This document shows, piece after piece, positions 7,583-17,303 of a stretch of 64,000 nucleotides of DNA. Under the pieces are notes generated by a model. It was not told the DNA's origin. It made no database searches and saw nothing but the letters and a program-made list of their open reading frames with translations. The stretch is from contig NZ_CANLMZ010000010.1 of the NCBI RefSeq assembly GCF_947492645.1, positions 248,001 through 312,000 on the forward strand, in the 5' to 3' direction. This DNA is from an uncultured Pontibacter sp. (GTDB lineage: Bacteria; Bacteroidota; Bacteroidia; Cytophagales; Hymenobacteraceae). Position 1 is the stretch's first letter, and the number at the start of each line of letters is the position of its first letter. A program made the translations under genes and the position numbers.

Positions 7583-10537
7583 TTAACGTCGCATGCGCTG
7601 CAGGTATTGCATAAACTGTTGCTGCAACTGCTGTGCTCGGTCGTTCATGCCCATTTCTTCTGCAATGCCTACTAACTGCTGCATAATGATCATGTTTGTC
7701 TGGATCTCCATATCAAACAAGGCTCCCTTTGCAAAGTAGTAATCCAGGGATTTTGTAGACTTCTGCACCATAGAGTCCATTATCTCTTTTGCCTTTTGAT
7801 CATCTCCAACGGCTTTGAACAATGGTATAAACTGTGGAGTGTAATAATCATAAGGCACCGCTGCTTCTGGCATCACCTTAAAGCAATAGTCCAGAATTTC
7901 TTTGGCACGGGCAGTATTTCCATCTTCCAGATACGCTGTTGCCAGCTTGGCAAACTTATCACGGGCGTTGGCAGAGAAGCGGTAATAATTCTCGTCATAG
8001 AAGATGTCTTCTCTGTCGAAGTTACGGAACTTGAATTCTTTCATCATGTTCTCATACATCACCTCTTTGTTTACAAAGCCTTGGCTGCCTTCTTCTGTGG
8101 TTCTCACAGGCACAACTCTGTAAGCAAGTCCCTCCAGCTGGAAGTACTCCGATAAGCCTATAAAATCGGCGCTGTTTACCGTAGTTGAGAAATAGATTGG
8201 GCGTTCCCAATTATTAGTGGCTAAAAGGTCGAGTATGATCAGGTGCTTTTTCTCAAGTATAGATTTGTTGATCGTCCACTGCATGCGGTCAACGATCTCT
8301 CCTTCTTTCTCTTCAGGCACGATGTTCATGGCATCAACCTTTGCCTTATCAACTGCAAGCGAGAAGTTTTTAGTAGGGAATGTAAGCAGGGTAGTACCCG
8401 CACCATACTGCACCTGCAAGGCCGGATGGTTTTGCTTCACCAGGTCTACATACTGTTTAAGGTCTATACCGGCAGCCACCTGAGAACGCTCTACATAAGG
8501 CAGGTAATCATTTATACCCTGGCGGTAATTCTGGTTTTCAAGCGTTAGTGGCCACGGCTCAGATTTATAGGCCTGGCGTTGCATCTGGTCGATGTACCAG
8601 TCTGTGTTAAGATAGCTAAGCACGGCTACACGAACGTCGGTTCGGTATCCTTCTACTTCCTGCGCATACCATAACGGGAATGTATCGTTATCGCCGTTCG
8701 TGAAAAGGATGGCATTTGGTGCACAAGAGTCCAGCAGGTTTTTGGCGGAGTCTACGGAGTGGTAGCGGTCTGAGCGATCATGGTCATCCCAGCCTTCTGC
8801 AGCCATAACACCAGGCACTAACAAGCCCAATAACGTAGCTACGGAAGCCGTAACCTTGTTATTTTTTATTCCTTTGTTCAGCAGGTCTGCCAAGCCCATC
8901 ACACCCAATCCGATCCAGATACTAAAGGCATAAAACGAACCGGCAAACGTATAATCTCGCTCGCGTGGCTCTACTGGTGGCTGGTTTAAGTATAAGGCGA
9001 TGGCGATACCGGTAAAAAAGAACAGCAAACCTACTACAAAGGCATTCCGCTCATCTTTCCGAACCTGGTAGATCAGGCCTAGTATACCAATCAGCAAAGG
9101 CAGCAGGTAAAAACAGTTTCTGGCTTCGCTTTCCAGCACGCGATCCGGTGCATTCGGGTCAGATTTGCCAAACCAGAGTACTCCGGCATGCTGCACATCG
9201 CTCTCGCGGCCCACAAAGTTCCAGAGGAAGTAGCGCCAGTACATGTGCCCGAGCTGGTAGTTAACCAGGAAACTGAGGTTTTGCCCAAATGTCGGACTTT
9301 GCCCTTCACGCAGGTCAACCCATTTCTTGTATTCGGCTAAGTGCTGCGGGTTATCGCTGTAAATACGCGGCAGTAAAGTTTTGTCTTTGCTGTCGTAAAT
9401 AGGCTCTACGCCTCCTTTAACTTCGATGTACTTGTCTTTGCCTTTAATGTAGCGTGGTGCTTTTTCCTGCTGATCAACTGGCTGCGCATTGTATTGCGGC
9501 CCGTAAAGCAACGGACGATCGCCATACTGCTCACGCTTCAGGTAAGAAACGAACGTCATAATATCGTCCGGATCATTCTCATCAATTGTAGGGTCGTAAG
9601 AAGATCGTATCGGGATAATCATGTAAGAAGAATACCCGATCAGGACAAAAATAAAGCAGAGCACCGCTGTATTAAGGATACGGTTGTTATGCTTGATGGA
9701 GTAGCGAAGACCAAAAACAATGGCAGCGATCAACAATACCAGGAACACAATCAGGCCTGAGCTAAACGGCATGCCGAATGTATTTACGAAAGTAACCTCG
9801 AAAGCACCCGCTACCGATGGCAGACCTGGTATTACACCCCAAAGTATGGCCACCACAATAACTGCACTTATAGCAAAGGCAATAATGCCGCCCACCAATG
9901 ATGGTTTATACAACCTGAAGTAGTAAATAAACGCCAGGGCAGGAATTGTTACTAGGTTTAGTAAGTGAGCTCCTATCGACAAGCCAACCAGGTAAGCGAT
10001 GAGAACCAGCCACTTATCAGAGTGAGCCTCTCCTACTTTTGCCTCCCAGCGCAGAATAGCCCAGAAAACAATTGCGGTAAAGAACGACGACATGGCATAT
10101 ACCTCGGCCTCTACAGCTGAGAACCACGCTGAATCTGAGAAAGTATAAGCCAGGGCACCTACTGCGCCACTACCCATTATCAGCAAAATATTGCCTTGCG
10201 TTGGCTCAGCCCCCTCTTTCACCATCAGCTTACGGGCAAGTATAGTTATCGTCCAGAACAGGAACAGCACCGTAAAGGAGCTACACAGCGCCGAAAGCAG
10301 GTTTACCCACCATGCCACTTGTGTTACATCGCTGGCAAACATGGAGAACATTCGCCCAAGCAGCAGGTAAAATGGCGCCCCCGGAGGGTGTGGCACTAAA
10401 AGTTTGTACGAGCAGGCAATAAATTCGCCTGCATCCCAGAAGCTGGCAGTTGGCTCCAGCGTTAGTACATATACTGCAGTCGCGATAAGGAACACGACCC
10501 AGCCCACGAGGTTATTTATCTTACGATAATCCGTCAT
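7583..10537 (-). CDS. DUF2723 (GT117/TMEM260-like) multipass membrane protein
   Basis: A 984-residue membrane protein of the DUF2723 family, typical of Bacteroidota and homologous to the eukaryotic protein O-mannosyltransferase TMEM260. The conserved N-terminus is FWDAGEFIACSYKL followed by HPPGAPFYLLLGR (about residues 33-62); the acidic residues resemble the catalytic first loop of GT-C glycosyltransferases. About ten or more hydrophobic segments span residues 10-570. The remaining 400 residues are soluble, begin with DNDTFPLWYAQEVEGYRTDV, and end in helical repeats resembling TPRs (about 860-980). A protein glycosyltransferase role is an inference from the family. It stands alone on its transcript. 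Confidence 0.85.
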   Translation of the reverse strand: MTDYRKINNLVGWVVFLIATAVYVLTLEPTASFWDAGEFIACSYKLLVPHPPGAPFYLLLGRMFSMFASDVTQVAWWVNLLSALCSSFTVLFLFWTITILARKLMVKEGAEPTQGNILLIMGSGAVGALAYTFSDSAWFSAVEAEVYAMSSFFTAIVFWAILRWEAKVGEAHSDKWLVLIAYLVGLSIGAHLLNLVTIPALAFIYYFRLYKPSLVGGIIAFAISAVIVVAILWGVIPGLPSVAGAFEVTFVNTFGMPFSSGLIVFLVLLIAAIVFGLRYSIKHNNRILNTAVLCFIFVLIGYSSYMIIPIRSSYDPTIDENDPDDIMTFVSYLKREQYGDRPLLYGPQYNAQPVDQQEKAPRYIKGKDKYIEVKGGVEPIYDSKDKTLLPRIYSDNPQHLAEYKKWVDLREGQSPTFGQNLSFLVNYQLGHMYWRYFLWNFVGRESDVQHAGVLWFGKSDPNAPDRVLESEARNCFYLLPLLIGILGLIYQVRKDERNAFVVGLLFFFTGIAIALYLNQPPVEPRERDYTFAGSFYAFSIWIGLGVMGLADLLNKGIKNNKVTASVATLLGLLVPGVMAAEGWDDHDRSDRYHSVDSAKNLLDSCAPNAILFTNGDNDTFPLWYAQEVEGYRTDVRVAVLSYLNTDWYIDQMQRQAYKSEPWPLTLENQNYRQGINDYLPYVERSQVAAGIDLKQYVDLVKQNHPALQVQYGAGTTLLTFPTKNFSLAVDKAKVDAMNIVPEEKEGEIVDRMQWTINKSILEKKHLIILDLLATNNWERPIYFSTTVNSADFIGLSEYFQLEGLAYRVVPVRTTEEGSQGFVNKEVMYENMMKEFKFRNFDREDIFYDENYYRFSANARDKFAKLATAYLEDGNTARAKEILDYCFKVMPEAAVPYDYYTPQFIPLFKAVGDDQKAKEIMDSMVQKSTKSLDYYFAKGALFDMEIQTNMIIMQQLVGIAEEMGMNDRAQQLQQQFMQYLQRMRR

Positions 10538-10610
10538 AGCATTAGTTTATTCAGCCCCGAAAATAGTAAATTTAAACTAACGTGGCTAAGCAATTTTAAG
10601 GGTTAGTAAC

Positions 10611-10637
10611 AAAAAAAGCCGGCCTGTTGGCCGGCTT
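10611..10637 (-). terminator. Terminator after the T9SS cargo gene
   Basis: AAGCCGGCC / GGCCGGCTT is a perfect 9-bp stem with loop TGTT. On the minus strand it is followed by seven T residues, 27 bases after the stop codon. Confidence 0.85.
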
Positions 10638-10663
10638 GATACTTTTAGGAAAGCCTTTTACTG

Positions 10664-11269
10664 TTATCGCTGAAGCACAAGGCGCTTAGTTTCAACAGTT
10701 TTATCGTTTACAAGAAGACTGTAAAAGTATATTCCTGATGGAAGGCTTGTCATGTTCAGTTCAACCTCCAGCTTTTCGGCCGGCACTAATTCATGTACAC
10801 TCAGTACCTTACCAATTGTATTAGAAATCCTGATCTTATAGTTCTCCTGGGCACCTGGCAAATTAAGCGAAAGCCTTGTTATGCCTTTTGATGGATTTGG
10901 GTAAGCATTGATCGAAGGAAGTTGCTTTATAGTACGTGCAGGCGCTATAGAAGCTAAGCTTACTGTAGCAAACATACTCTTTGTACCGCGGCTCTCCACA
11001 ACATGAAATTCCTGGCTAACAGCGGAAGCATACAGTTTAGAACAGGTATGCTCATCCTCGTTGCGCACAAAAGCCGGACGGGCATTCTGAGCGGATACGC
11101 TCAACTGCGATCCTTTTTCCTGGATAAGTTTCCAGGTAGTGGTGCCGCCTTTGTAGGTTGGTGACTCCCCTTCAACCACAGACATGCTGTTATTTGCATT
11201 TGCTGCAAAACCCAACAGGTGTGTGCTTACAAGGGTGGCTATAAAAAATAGTTTAGTAAAGTTCTTCAT
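10664..11269 (-). CDS. Small secreted protein with type IX secretion C-terminal domain
   Basis: 201 residues with a Sec signal peptide (MKNFTKLFFIATLVSTHLLG, cleavage likely after FAANA). The C-terminal 80 residues are a type A T9SS sorting domain: YPNPSKGITRLSLNLPG, then the LPSGIYFYSLLVNDKTVETKRLVL block. The middle stretch (about 30-115) matches no family I know. The protein should be exported across the inner membrane by Sec, then across the outer membrane by T9SS with removal of the tail. It has its own -7 box and terminator, so it is monocistronic. The function of the short passenger is unknown. Confidence 0.88.
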   Translation of the reverse strand: MKNFTKLFFIATLVSTHLLGFAANANNSMSVVEGESPTYKGGTTTWKLIQEKGSQLSVSAQNARPAFVRNEDEHTCSKLYASAVSQEFHVVESRGTKSMFATVSLASIAPARTIKQLPSINAYPNPSKGITRLSLNLPGAQENYKIRISNTIGKVLSVHELVPAEKLEVELNMTSLPSGIYFYSLLVNDKTVETKRLVLQR

Positions 11270-11953
11270 AAGGGCTACGTCTCGATTTAGATTTTATGAT
11301 CTATTCTGACATTAAGATCAAAGATAGTTTAAAATGCCAAAACTTTAAATATTATTTTTGAAATATTTGGTAAAGAATAAAATTGGCAAAAACCTGATTT
11401 CTATACTTCTACTTACATACTTTTAGGCTTTGTCAAAAATGATGCCTTATTAATCAAAATGGTTGCATGCGCTTTATCAGAATACGAACGTTATAGGAGC
11501 ATCACAAATGCCATATATATAAATTTACCAGCATAAACGCCAATAACTAAAGTATAATTCTCAGCATTTCCTCTACCACACAAAATTGCACAAACCCACA
11601 CTAGTAGCAGCAGAAATTACACTTTAAGAAGAAGATGATTGGACTCTAAACAAAACATAGCAGAACTGCACAACCAGCCCGGCAGCCCTCCGTTACAAAA
11701 AATATAATATTAAACCAGGATTAGCTGATTTTATAAAATTTAAGAATAGCTTCTATAAATTTTGAAGTAGCATAAATTATTACCCTCTACACAGGCACGT
11801 TGGCTGTAGCCCTGTCCGCTTGGTTATACCCTGCCCCAAATGCCACTTAAAGAATGAGCATGCCTTTACTTTGGCAGCGTAGACTAAATTACTTATAAAA
11901 CGGCAACTATCTCAGGTTTAACAAGTTCATAATACTATACTTTCTTTACTTTT
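11270..11953 (+). other. 684-base AT-rich gap without a recognisable gene
   Basis: No open frame with coding character, tRNA fold, long inverted repeat or transposase remnant was seen. It lies between the divergent T9SS cargo gene and the YceI gene, so promoters for both belong here. Only the minus-strand -7 box at 11319-11326 is convincing. Three copies of the AGTATA/TATACT core occur near 11400, 11550 and 11935. Confidence 0.5.
11319..11326 (-). promoter_or_regulatory. Putative -7 box (TATCTTTG) for the T9SS cargo gene
   Basis: An exact TAnnTTTG match on the minus strand, 49 bases upstream of the start codon, giving a short leader of about 43 bases. Confidence 0.45.
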
Positions 11954-12535
11954 ATGAAACCGTATTTCATGTTGTTGCTAACCTTTCTGCTTTGCTGGCA
12001 GGTAAGTATGGGGCAGCAACCTACTTATACCGGCATTGGCCACGTCACCTTTTCGGCTGGCGCACCGCTTGATCTGATCAAGGGCACATCAACGGAAGTA
12101 ACCGGAAGTATCGATCCGGTTACAGGCAAAGTATATTTTGAAATTCCTGTTAAGTCGTTTCAGTTTGCCAACTCACTAATGCAAGAGCGATTTAACGACA
12201 AATACATGCAAACCGACAGGCACCCTAAAGCAATTTTTACAGGGCAGGTAGCCAATTTCAGCGAGAGCAGCAAAGAAGTGACTGCTAGTGGCACTTTAAC
12301 CATCCATGGGGTATCAAAGCGCAGAAGCATAAAAGGCAAAATAACAAGAAAAGGAAGCCAGCTTATACTTGAGTCGTTGTTTGTGGTTAGCACAAAAGAG
12401 CACCACATAGACTCACCGAAACTTACCAGCGGCTTTATGGCAGAGAATATTAACGTGAACCTGCGTTTGCAGCTAACACCAGACCAGAAGCCAGCCCAGG
12501 TAGTTGTACTAAATCAGAAACGGGGCATTAAATAA
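11954..12535 (+). CDS. YceI-family periplasmic lipid-binding-like protein
   Basis: 193 residues with a signal peptide (MKPYFMLLLTFLLCWQVSMG, cut before QQP). The mature part is a YceI-like beta barrel: VTFSAGAPLDLIKGTSTEVTG near the start, ERFNDKYMQTDRHPKAIFTG in the middle and SGTLTIHGVSKRR near residue 115, all family landmarks. YceI proteins bind isoprenoid or amphiphilic ligands in the periplasm; the ligand here is unknown. The gene converges on birA and overlaps its 3' end by 8 bases. No clear Shine-Dalgarno sequence is present, as usual for this genome. Confidence 0.88.
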   Translation: MKPYFMLLLTFLLCWQVSMGQQPTYTGIGHVTFSAGAPLDLIKGTSTEVTGSIDPVTGKVYFEIPVKSFQFANSLMQERFNDKYMQTDRHPKAIFTGQVANFSESSKEVTASGTLTIHGVSKRRSIKGKITRKGSQLILESLFVVSTKEHHIDSPKLTSGFMAENINVNLRLQLTPDQKPAQVVVLNQKRGIK

Positions 12536-13277
12536 CAAAAGCTATTTCTTTAAAAGAGAAGTATCGCAGCTCACCGTCTATTTCAACGGCAAGGCGCCCT
12601 TCTTCATCTACACCCTGAATCTGCCCCCTTACCCGTTGGTTTTGCACCTCAAACACATGTTGTTCCTGGTAGCGGTAAAGCCCCTGCAGGTACTCATACT
12701 TCAGCTTGGCTGTTTTGCCGTTACGCAACTCCAGGTATCTTTTTTCCAACAGTTCCAACAATCTGTTCGTAACTTGGCCAAGGTTTAACGCGTGGCCTAA
12801 TACTTTTGCAAGCGAAGTGGCCGTTGTATAACCAAACTCTAGCTGGTTCACATTTAAACCAATCCCGATAATACTATGTTGTAAAGTCAGGCTATTTATT
12901 GCGTTCTCTATTAAAATCCCGCCAAGTTTTTTATCTTCAAAGTATAAATCGTTTGGCCACTTAACCTGTGCGTTTTTAAGGCCTAACTCGTGTAGCAGGT
13001 CCAGTACGCCCAGCGATACAGCCATGTTAAGGTAAAACTGGTGCTTAACAGCCAGAAATTTTGGCATCAACACAACCGAGAGCGTGATATTTTTACCAGG
13101 TTCAGCCTCCCAGGCATTGCCACGTTGTCCGCGGCCGGCCGTTTGGTTGGTTGTTATTACCGTACAGCCTTCTGTGGCCTCATTTTTGAGGAGAAGCTGC
13201 TGGGCCTCAGAATTTGTAGAATCGCAAGCCGGCAGAAAATTTAGCTGCTGGCCTATAAACAGCGTATTAGGCAACAT
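12528..13277 (-). CDS. birA: Biotin-[acetyl-CoA-carboxylase] ligase
   Basis: Attaches biotin to carboxylase carrier proteins via biotinyl-AMP. The catalytic signature TTNQTAGRGQRGNAWEAEPG (residues 43-62) matches the GRGRxGR adenylate-binding loop. KWPNDLYFEDKKLGGILIE (about 108-126) holds the conserved KWPND biotin-contact motif, and IIGIGLNVN follows. A C-terminal SH3-like domain (about 200-249) is present. There is no N-terminal helix-turn-helix, so it is a group I ligase without repressor function. It is divergently placed 50 bases from rsfS. Confidence 0.93.
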   Translation of the reverse strand: MLPNTLFIGQQLNFLPACDSTNSEAQQLLLKNEATEGCTVITTNQTAGRGQRGNAWEAEPGKNITLSVVLMPKFLAVKHQFYLNMAVSLGVLDLLHELGLKNAQVKWPNDLYFEDKKLGGILIENAINSLTLQHSIIGIGLNVNQLEFGYTTATSLAKVLGHALNLGQVTNRLLELLEKRYLELRNGKTAKLKYEYLQGLYRYQEQHVFEVQNQRVRGQIQGVDEEGRLAVEIDGELRYFSFKEIAFVI

Positions 13278-13296
13278 ACTTTAACCCAGAATTTAA

Positions 13297-13304
13297 TACT
13301 TTTG
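13297..13304 (+). promoter_or_regulatory. Putative -7 box (TACTTTTG) for the rsfS-ftsH block
   Basis: Exact TAnnTTTG match, 23 bases before the rsfS ATG, in the 50-base gap to divergent birA. It probably starts the message running through rsfS and ftsH. Confidence 0.5.
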
Positions 13305-13327
13305 TACATCAAATTTAAGTATAGCAA

Positions 13328-13702
13328 ATGAAAGAAACCAAGGTTGAGGCTAATTCAGACATATTGGCAGAACTAGTCGTGAAGGGAATGCAAGAAAGAA
13401 AAGCATCCGATATTGTCATAATTAACCTTAAATCACTTAAAAACGCCGTATCAGATTACTTCGTAATAGCATCAGCCAGTTCCGATACACAACTTGATGC
13501 CATTGCTACCTCTATTGAAGAGGAAGTTTTTAAAGCGATAAAGCAGAATCCGTGGCAAAGTGAAGGCCGCATCAACAAAGAGTGGGTGCTGCTGGATTAT
13601 GTAGATGTGGTAGCACACGTCTTTTTAAAGGACAAGCGCGAGTTTTATGCATTGGAAGAGCTTTGGGGTGATGCCAGCATAAAGCACGTAGAATCTGTCT
13701 AA
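13328..13702 (+). CDS. rsfS: Ribosomal silencing factor RsfS
   Basis: Binds ribosomal protein uL14 and blocks subunit joining when nutrients are short. The 124 residues cover the whole RsfS/Iojap domain: KASDIVIINLKSLKNAVSDYFVIASASS, then WVLLDYVDVVAHVFLKDKREFYALEELWGDA, with the conserved tyrosine and tryptophan near the end. It lies 61 bases before ftsH. The birA / rsfS-ftsH neighbourhood is common in Bacteroidota, which supports the assignment. Confidence 0.95.
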   Translation: MKETKVEANSDILAELVVKGMQERKASDIVIINLKSLKNAVSDYFVIASASSDTQLDAIATSIEEEVFKAIKQNPWQSEGRINKEWVLLDYVDVVAHVFLKDKREFYALEELWGDASIKHVESV

Positions 13703-13763
13703 TGCATTTGGCCTAAACATTTGGATATGGCCAATGTTTACATACAACTGAAACTAAACATCA

Positions 13764-15887
13764 ATGGCAGAAAATAACAAAAAAGGCACTAATAAAAAGA
13801 AAAAGCCGATTATCCCTAATACCCCGCCGCGCCCGACTATGCAACTCTGGATGCTGGCTGTGTTGATACTACTGATATTTGGACTTACATACCTGAACAA
13901 AAGCAACTCCTCTATCGAAACTACCCAGCAGGAGTTTGAAGAAATGCTGTTAAGCGGCGATGTGAAGAAACTAAACATCGTTAATGGCAAAACTGTAGAA
14001 GTTATACTTAAGGATGAAGCCGTAGAAAACGAGAAGTATAAGCAGGAACTGACTGACCGTGGCATGCTGACCATGGACCAGGGCCCGCACTATCACTTCC
14101 AGGTAATCTCTGCTGAGTCATTTAAAGAAGACTTAGATAAACTTCAGGCTAACATCCCGAAAGAGCAACATGTAGGCTACAGCCTTGTAGACCGTACCGG
14201 CTTTGGCGATTTCTTCCTGCAATGGGGCTTCCTGATACTGCTTGTATTTGGATTCTGGTTCCTGATGCGCCGGGTAACTTCCGGTGGCGCTGGTGGCCAG
14301 ATATTTAACATCGGCAAATCAAAGGCTGCACTTTTCGATGCTGAAAACAAAGTGAAGATCACATTTAAAGATGTGGCTGGCCTTGAAGAAGCAAAAGAAG
14401 AAGTACAGGAGATTGTGGAGTTTCTTAAGAACCCTAGCAAGTTTACCATACTTGGTGGTAAAATACCGAAAGGTGCGTTGCTGGTAGGCCCTCCGGGTAC
14501 CGGTAAAACGTTGCTTGCTAAAGCTGTTGCCGGCGAAGCTGATGTACCTTTCTTCTCACTTTCAGGTTCCGACTTCGTGGAGATGTTTGTGGGTGTGGGT
14601 GCAGCACGTGTGCGCGACTTGTTTAAGCAGGCAAAAGCCAAAGCTCCTTGTATTATCTTTATTGATGAGATTGATGCTATTGGCCGCCACCGTAGCCGTG
14701 GTGCTACTCCGGGTGGTAACGATGAGCGCGAGAACACATTAAACTCTCTACTTGTGGAGATGGACGGTTTCGCAACCGACTCAGGTGTTATTATACTTGC
14801 TGCTACCAACCGCCCAGATACCCTGGACTCAGCTTTATTGCGCCCTGGCCGTTTTGACCGCCAGGTAAGTATAGATAAGCCGGATATTAACGGACGTACC
14901 GAGATATTTGATGTACACTTAAAACCGCTTACACTTGCATCTGATGTGGATGCCAGAAAGCTTGCTGCTCAAACACCTGGTTTTGCCGGTGCCGAGATAG
15001 CCAACGTGTGTAACGAAGCTGCCCTGATTGCTGCCCGTCGAAACAAAAAGGCTGTAGAAATGCAGGACTTTAACGACGCCGTTGACCGTGTGATTGGTGG
15101 TTTGGAGAAGAAAAACAAGATCATCTCTCCACAGGAAAAGAAAATTGTAGCATACCACGAAGCTGGTCATGCTATTGCAGGCTGGTTCCTGGAACATACT
15201 GATCCGTTGGTAAAAGTAAGTATAGTACCTCGTGGTGTTGCCGCATTGGGTTATGCGCAGTACTTGCCAAAAGAGCAGTTCCTGTACACTACCGAGCAGC
15301 TGATAGACGAAATGTGCATGGCTCTTGGTGGCCGTGCCGCTGAAGATATTGTATTCGGCAAAATATCTACGGGTGCTTTAAGTGACCTGGAGCGCATTAC
15401 CAAAATGGCCTACAGCATTGTAACCATGTATGGTATGAACACGAAGATCGGCAATGTATCGTTCTACGACTCTAAGCAGACAGATATGGCCTTTAATAAG
15501 CCATACTCTGAAGCTACAGCTGAGACTATAGACGAGGAAGTACGCAACATCATCAACGCGGCTTACGAGAGAACAAAAGCTTTGCTGATGGATAAGCGTG
15601 CAGAACTGGAAATTATCGCCAAGGAATTACTGGATAAAGAAATCCTTTTCCAGAGCGATCTAGAGCGATTGGTTGGTCCTCGTCCGTTTGATGCCCTTAC
15701 AACATATCAGGCGCATACAGCTGGCACAGACCGTAGCCAGACAAAAAGCGAGGTAGAGCAAACACACCCAGTTGAGCTTGGCAACACAGAACATCCTGAA
15801 CAAGAAGAAGGATCTGTACCGGGCACTCCGCTGGCAAACAATAACTCACCTGCTGAAAGAGATAATATCAACTCCAGAACAGCTTAG
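13764..15887 (+). CDS. ftsH: ATP-dependent zinc metalloprotease FtsH
   Basis: Inner-membrane AAA+ protease that degrades damaged membrane proteins and short-lived regulators. Seen in order: a first transmembrane segment (about 28-45), a periplasmic domain, a second segment near 150-168, Walker A GPPGTGKT near 240, Walker B IIFIDEIDAIG near 297, the SRH region with RPGRFDRQ near 355, and the zinc site HEAGH near 468. The third zinc ligand is expected in the LSDLERIT helix near 552. The C-terminal 60 residues are acidic and low in complexity. At 707 residues it is normal for Bacteroidota. The LUD gene follows after 8 bases. Confidence 0.97.
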   Translation: MAENNKKGTNKKKKPIIPNTPPRPTMQLWMLAVLILLIFGLTYLNKSNSSIETTQQEFEEMLLSGDVKKLNIVNGKTVEVILKDEAVENEKYKQELTDRGMLTMDQGPHYHFQVISAESFKEDLDKLQANIPKEQHVGYSLVDRTGFGDFFLQWGFLILLVFGFWFLMRRVTSGGAGGQIFNIGKSKAALFDAENKVKITFKDVAGLEEAKEEVQEIVEFLKNPSKFTILGGKIPKGALLVGPPGTGKTLLAKAVAGEADVPFFSLSGSDFVEMFVGVGAARVRDLFKQAKAKAPCIIFIDEIDAIGRHRSRGATPGGNDERENTLNSLLVEMDGFATDSGVIILAATNRPDTLDSALLRPGRFDRQVSIDKPDINGRTEIFDVHLKPLTLASDVDARKLAAQTPGFAGAEIANVCNEAALIAARRNKKAVEMQDFNDAVDRVIGGLEKKNKIISPQEKKIVAYHEAGHAIAGWFLEHTDPLVKVSIVPRGVAALGYAQYLPKEQFLYTTEQLIDEMCMALGGRAAEDIVFGKISTGALSDLERITKMAYSIVTMYGMNTKIGNVSFYDSKQTDMAFNKPYSEATAETIDEEVRNIINAAYERTKALLMDKRAELEIIAKELLDKEILFQSDLERLVGPRPFDALTTYQAHTAGTDRSQTKSEVEQTHPVELGNTEHPEQEEGSVPGTPLANNNSPAERDNINSRTA

Positions 15888-15895
15888 TAACAAGC

Positions 15896-16549
15896 ATGTA
15901 CGAAGCAAAATCAAAAGAAATAGTTTTAAGAAGAGTAAGAGAGGCGCTGACTAAGTCGGCGCCTTTTCTGCCTCCTACTCCAGACTTTACATCACCGCTG
16001 CACACACCTATACCCTTAGATGATTTGTCGGTGGTGTTTGCGGAGAACTTTATCAAAAACGCAGGCGTGTTTATCTACTGCGACAACGAGGAAACATTCT
16101 TCGACCAACTTTACATCTACAAAAAAGAGCAGAACCTGCAGCACATGTATGTGTGGGAATCTAACCTGCAAAATGCATTGCACCATGCTGGCATCGAGTT
16201 CTCGGCAGACCAGGATAACTTTGTGCGTGACGCTGACTCCAGCCTTACCACTTGTGAAGCGCTGATTACCCGCACCGGAAGCGTACTGGTAAGCTCTGCC
16301 AATGCAGGAGGTCGCCGCTTAAGCATTTACCCACCAACCCACATGGTTGTGGCCAAAGCAAGCCAGTTAGTGCCTGATATCAAAGATGCTCTACAACGCG
16401 TGCGCGATAAGTATAAAGAGAATTTTCCTTCGATGGTATCGATGGTTAGTGGCCCAAGCCGCACAGCCGATATCGAAAAAACATTGGTAATGGGCGCACA
16501 TGGCCCTAAGCAGCTCGTACTTTTCTTGATAGATGACCTTCCGCATTAA
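15896..16549 (+). CDS. LUD-domain protein (LutC/YkgG-like)
   Basis: 217 residues forming an LUD domain, the fold of LutC and LutB in lactate utilisation. Landmarks are CEALITRTGSVLVSS near residue 120, a glycine pair and RLSIYPPTHMVVAK around 140, and SGPSRTADIEKTLVMGAHGPKQL near the C-terminus, which is the best-conserved LUD block. No lutA or lutB lies nearby. The gene sits between ftsH and lpxH, as in other Bacteroidota, so a role in lactate oxidation is doubtful and the true function is unknown. Its last 17 bases overlap the lpxH start. Confidence 0.85.
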   Translation: MYEAKSKEIVLRRVREALTKSAPFLPPTPDFTSPLHTPIPLDDLSVVFAENFIKNAGVFIYCDNEETFFDQLYIYKKEQNLQHMYVWESNLQNALHHAGIEFSADQDNFVRDADSSLTTCEALITRTGSVLVSSANAGGRRLSIYPPTHMVVAKASQLVPDIKDALQRVRDKYKENFPSMVSMVSGPSRTADIEKTLVMGAHGPKQLVLFLIDDLPH

Positions 16550-17303
16550 CAGTCTGGAAGTAGGCAAAAAAGTATACTTTGCCTCAGACTTTCATTTAGG
16601 CGTACCTGATGCCGCCACCAGCCTTGCCAGGGAAAAAAAAATTGTAAAGTGGCTTAACCATGCAAAACAAGATGCTGCGGCCATACTTTTACTCGGTGAT
16701 ATCTTTGATTTCTGGTTTGAGTATAAACATGCCATACCCAAAGGTTATATCAGGTTGCAGGGCAAGCTTGCCGAGATAACAGACGCAGGTATACCTGTAT
16801 ACTTTTTCACGGGGAACCACGACATGTGGATGTTCGATTACTTCCCAACGGAACTGAATATACCCATACTTCGCGAACCAATATCTACTACCATAGGTGA
16901 TAAGACCTTTTACATTGGCCACGGAGACGGCCTAGGCCCTGGTGACCATACGTATAAAGTACTGAAGCGCGTCTTTAACAACAAGGCCTGCCAATGGCTT
17001 TTTGCACGCATCCATCCAAACCTGGGCATAGGCGTGGCTAACATGTGGTCGCGCAGGAGCCGCATCAGCAACATAAAAAAGGATGAGGCATACTTAGGAG
17101 ATGATGAGTGGCTTGTTCAGTACAGTAAAGAAGTACAGGAAAAGCAGCATCACGATTATTATGTTTTTGGCCACCGGCATTTACCTCTTGATATTCCTAT
17201 CGGAACGCAAAGCCGCTATCTTAATTTAGGAGAATGGGTCAATTTTTGCACATACGGTGTGTACGATGGAAATAACTTTGAGCTTAAGACTTTTGAAGGC
17301 TAG
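16533..17303 (+). CDS. lpxH: UDP-2,3-diacylglucosamine diphosphatase (LpxH-type)
   Basis: A calcineurin-like metallophosphatase that makes lipid X in the lipid A pathway. All metal-site motifs are present: SDFHLG (residue 18), GDIFDFWFE (52), GNHDMW (95), GHGDG (131) and FGHRHLPLD (about 210). These match the LpxH/YbbF branch rather than LpxG or LpxI. Length 256 fits. The ATG overlaps the LUD gene by 17 bases and its own end overlaps the next gene, so translational coupling is likely. The pathway role is inferred from the family. Confidence 0.88.
   Translation: MTFRINSLEVGKKVYFASDFHLGVPDAATSLAREKKIVKWLNHAKQDAAAILLLGDIFDFWFEYKHAIPKGYIRLQGKLAEITDAGIPVYFFTGNHDMWMFDYFPTELNIPILREPISTTIGDKTFYIGHGDGLGPGDHTYKVLKRVFNNKACQWLFARIHPNLGIGVANMWSRRSRISNIKKDEAYLGDDEWLVQYSKEVQEKQHHDYYVFGHRHLPLDIPIGTQSRYLNLGEWVNFCTYGVYDGNNFELKTFEG

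Noticed and set aside
14177..14809. 210-codon antisense frame inside ftsH
   Set aside because: It is a shadow of the highly conserved FtsH ATPase domain.
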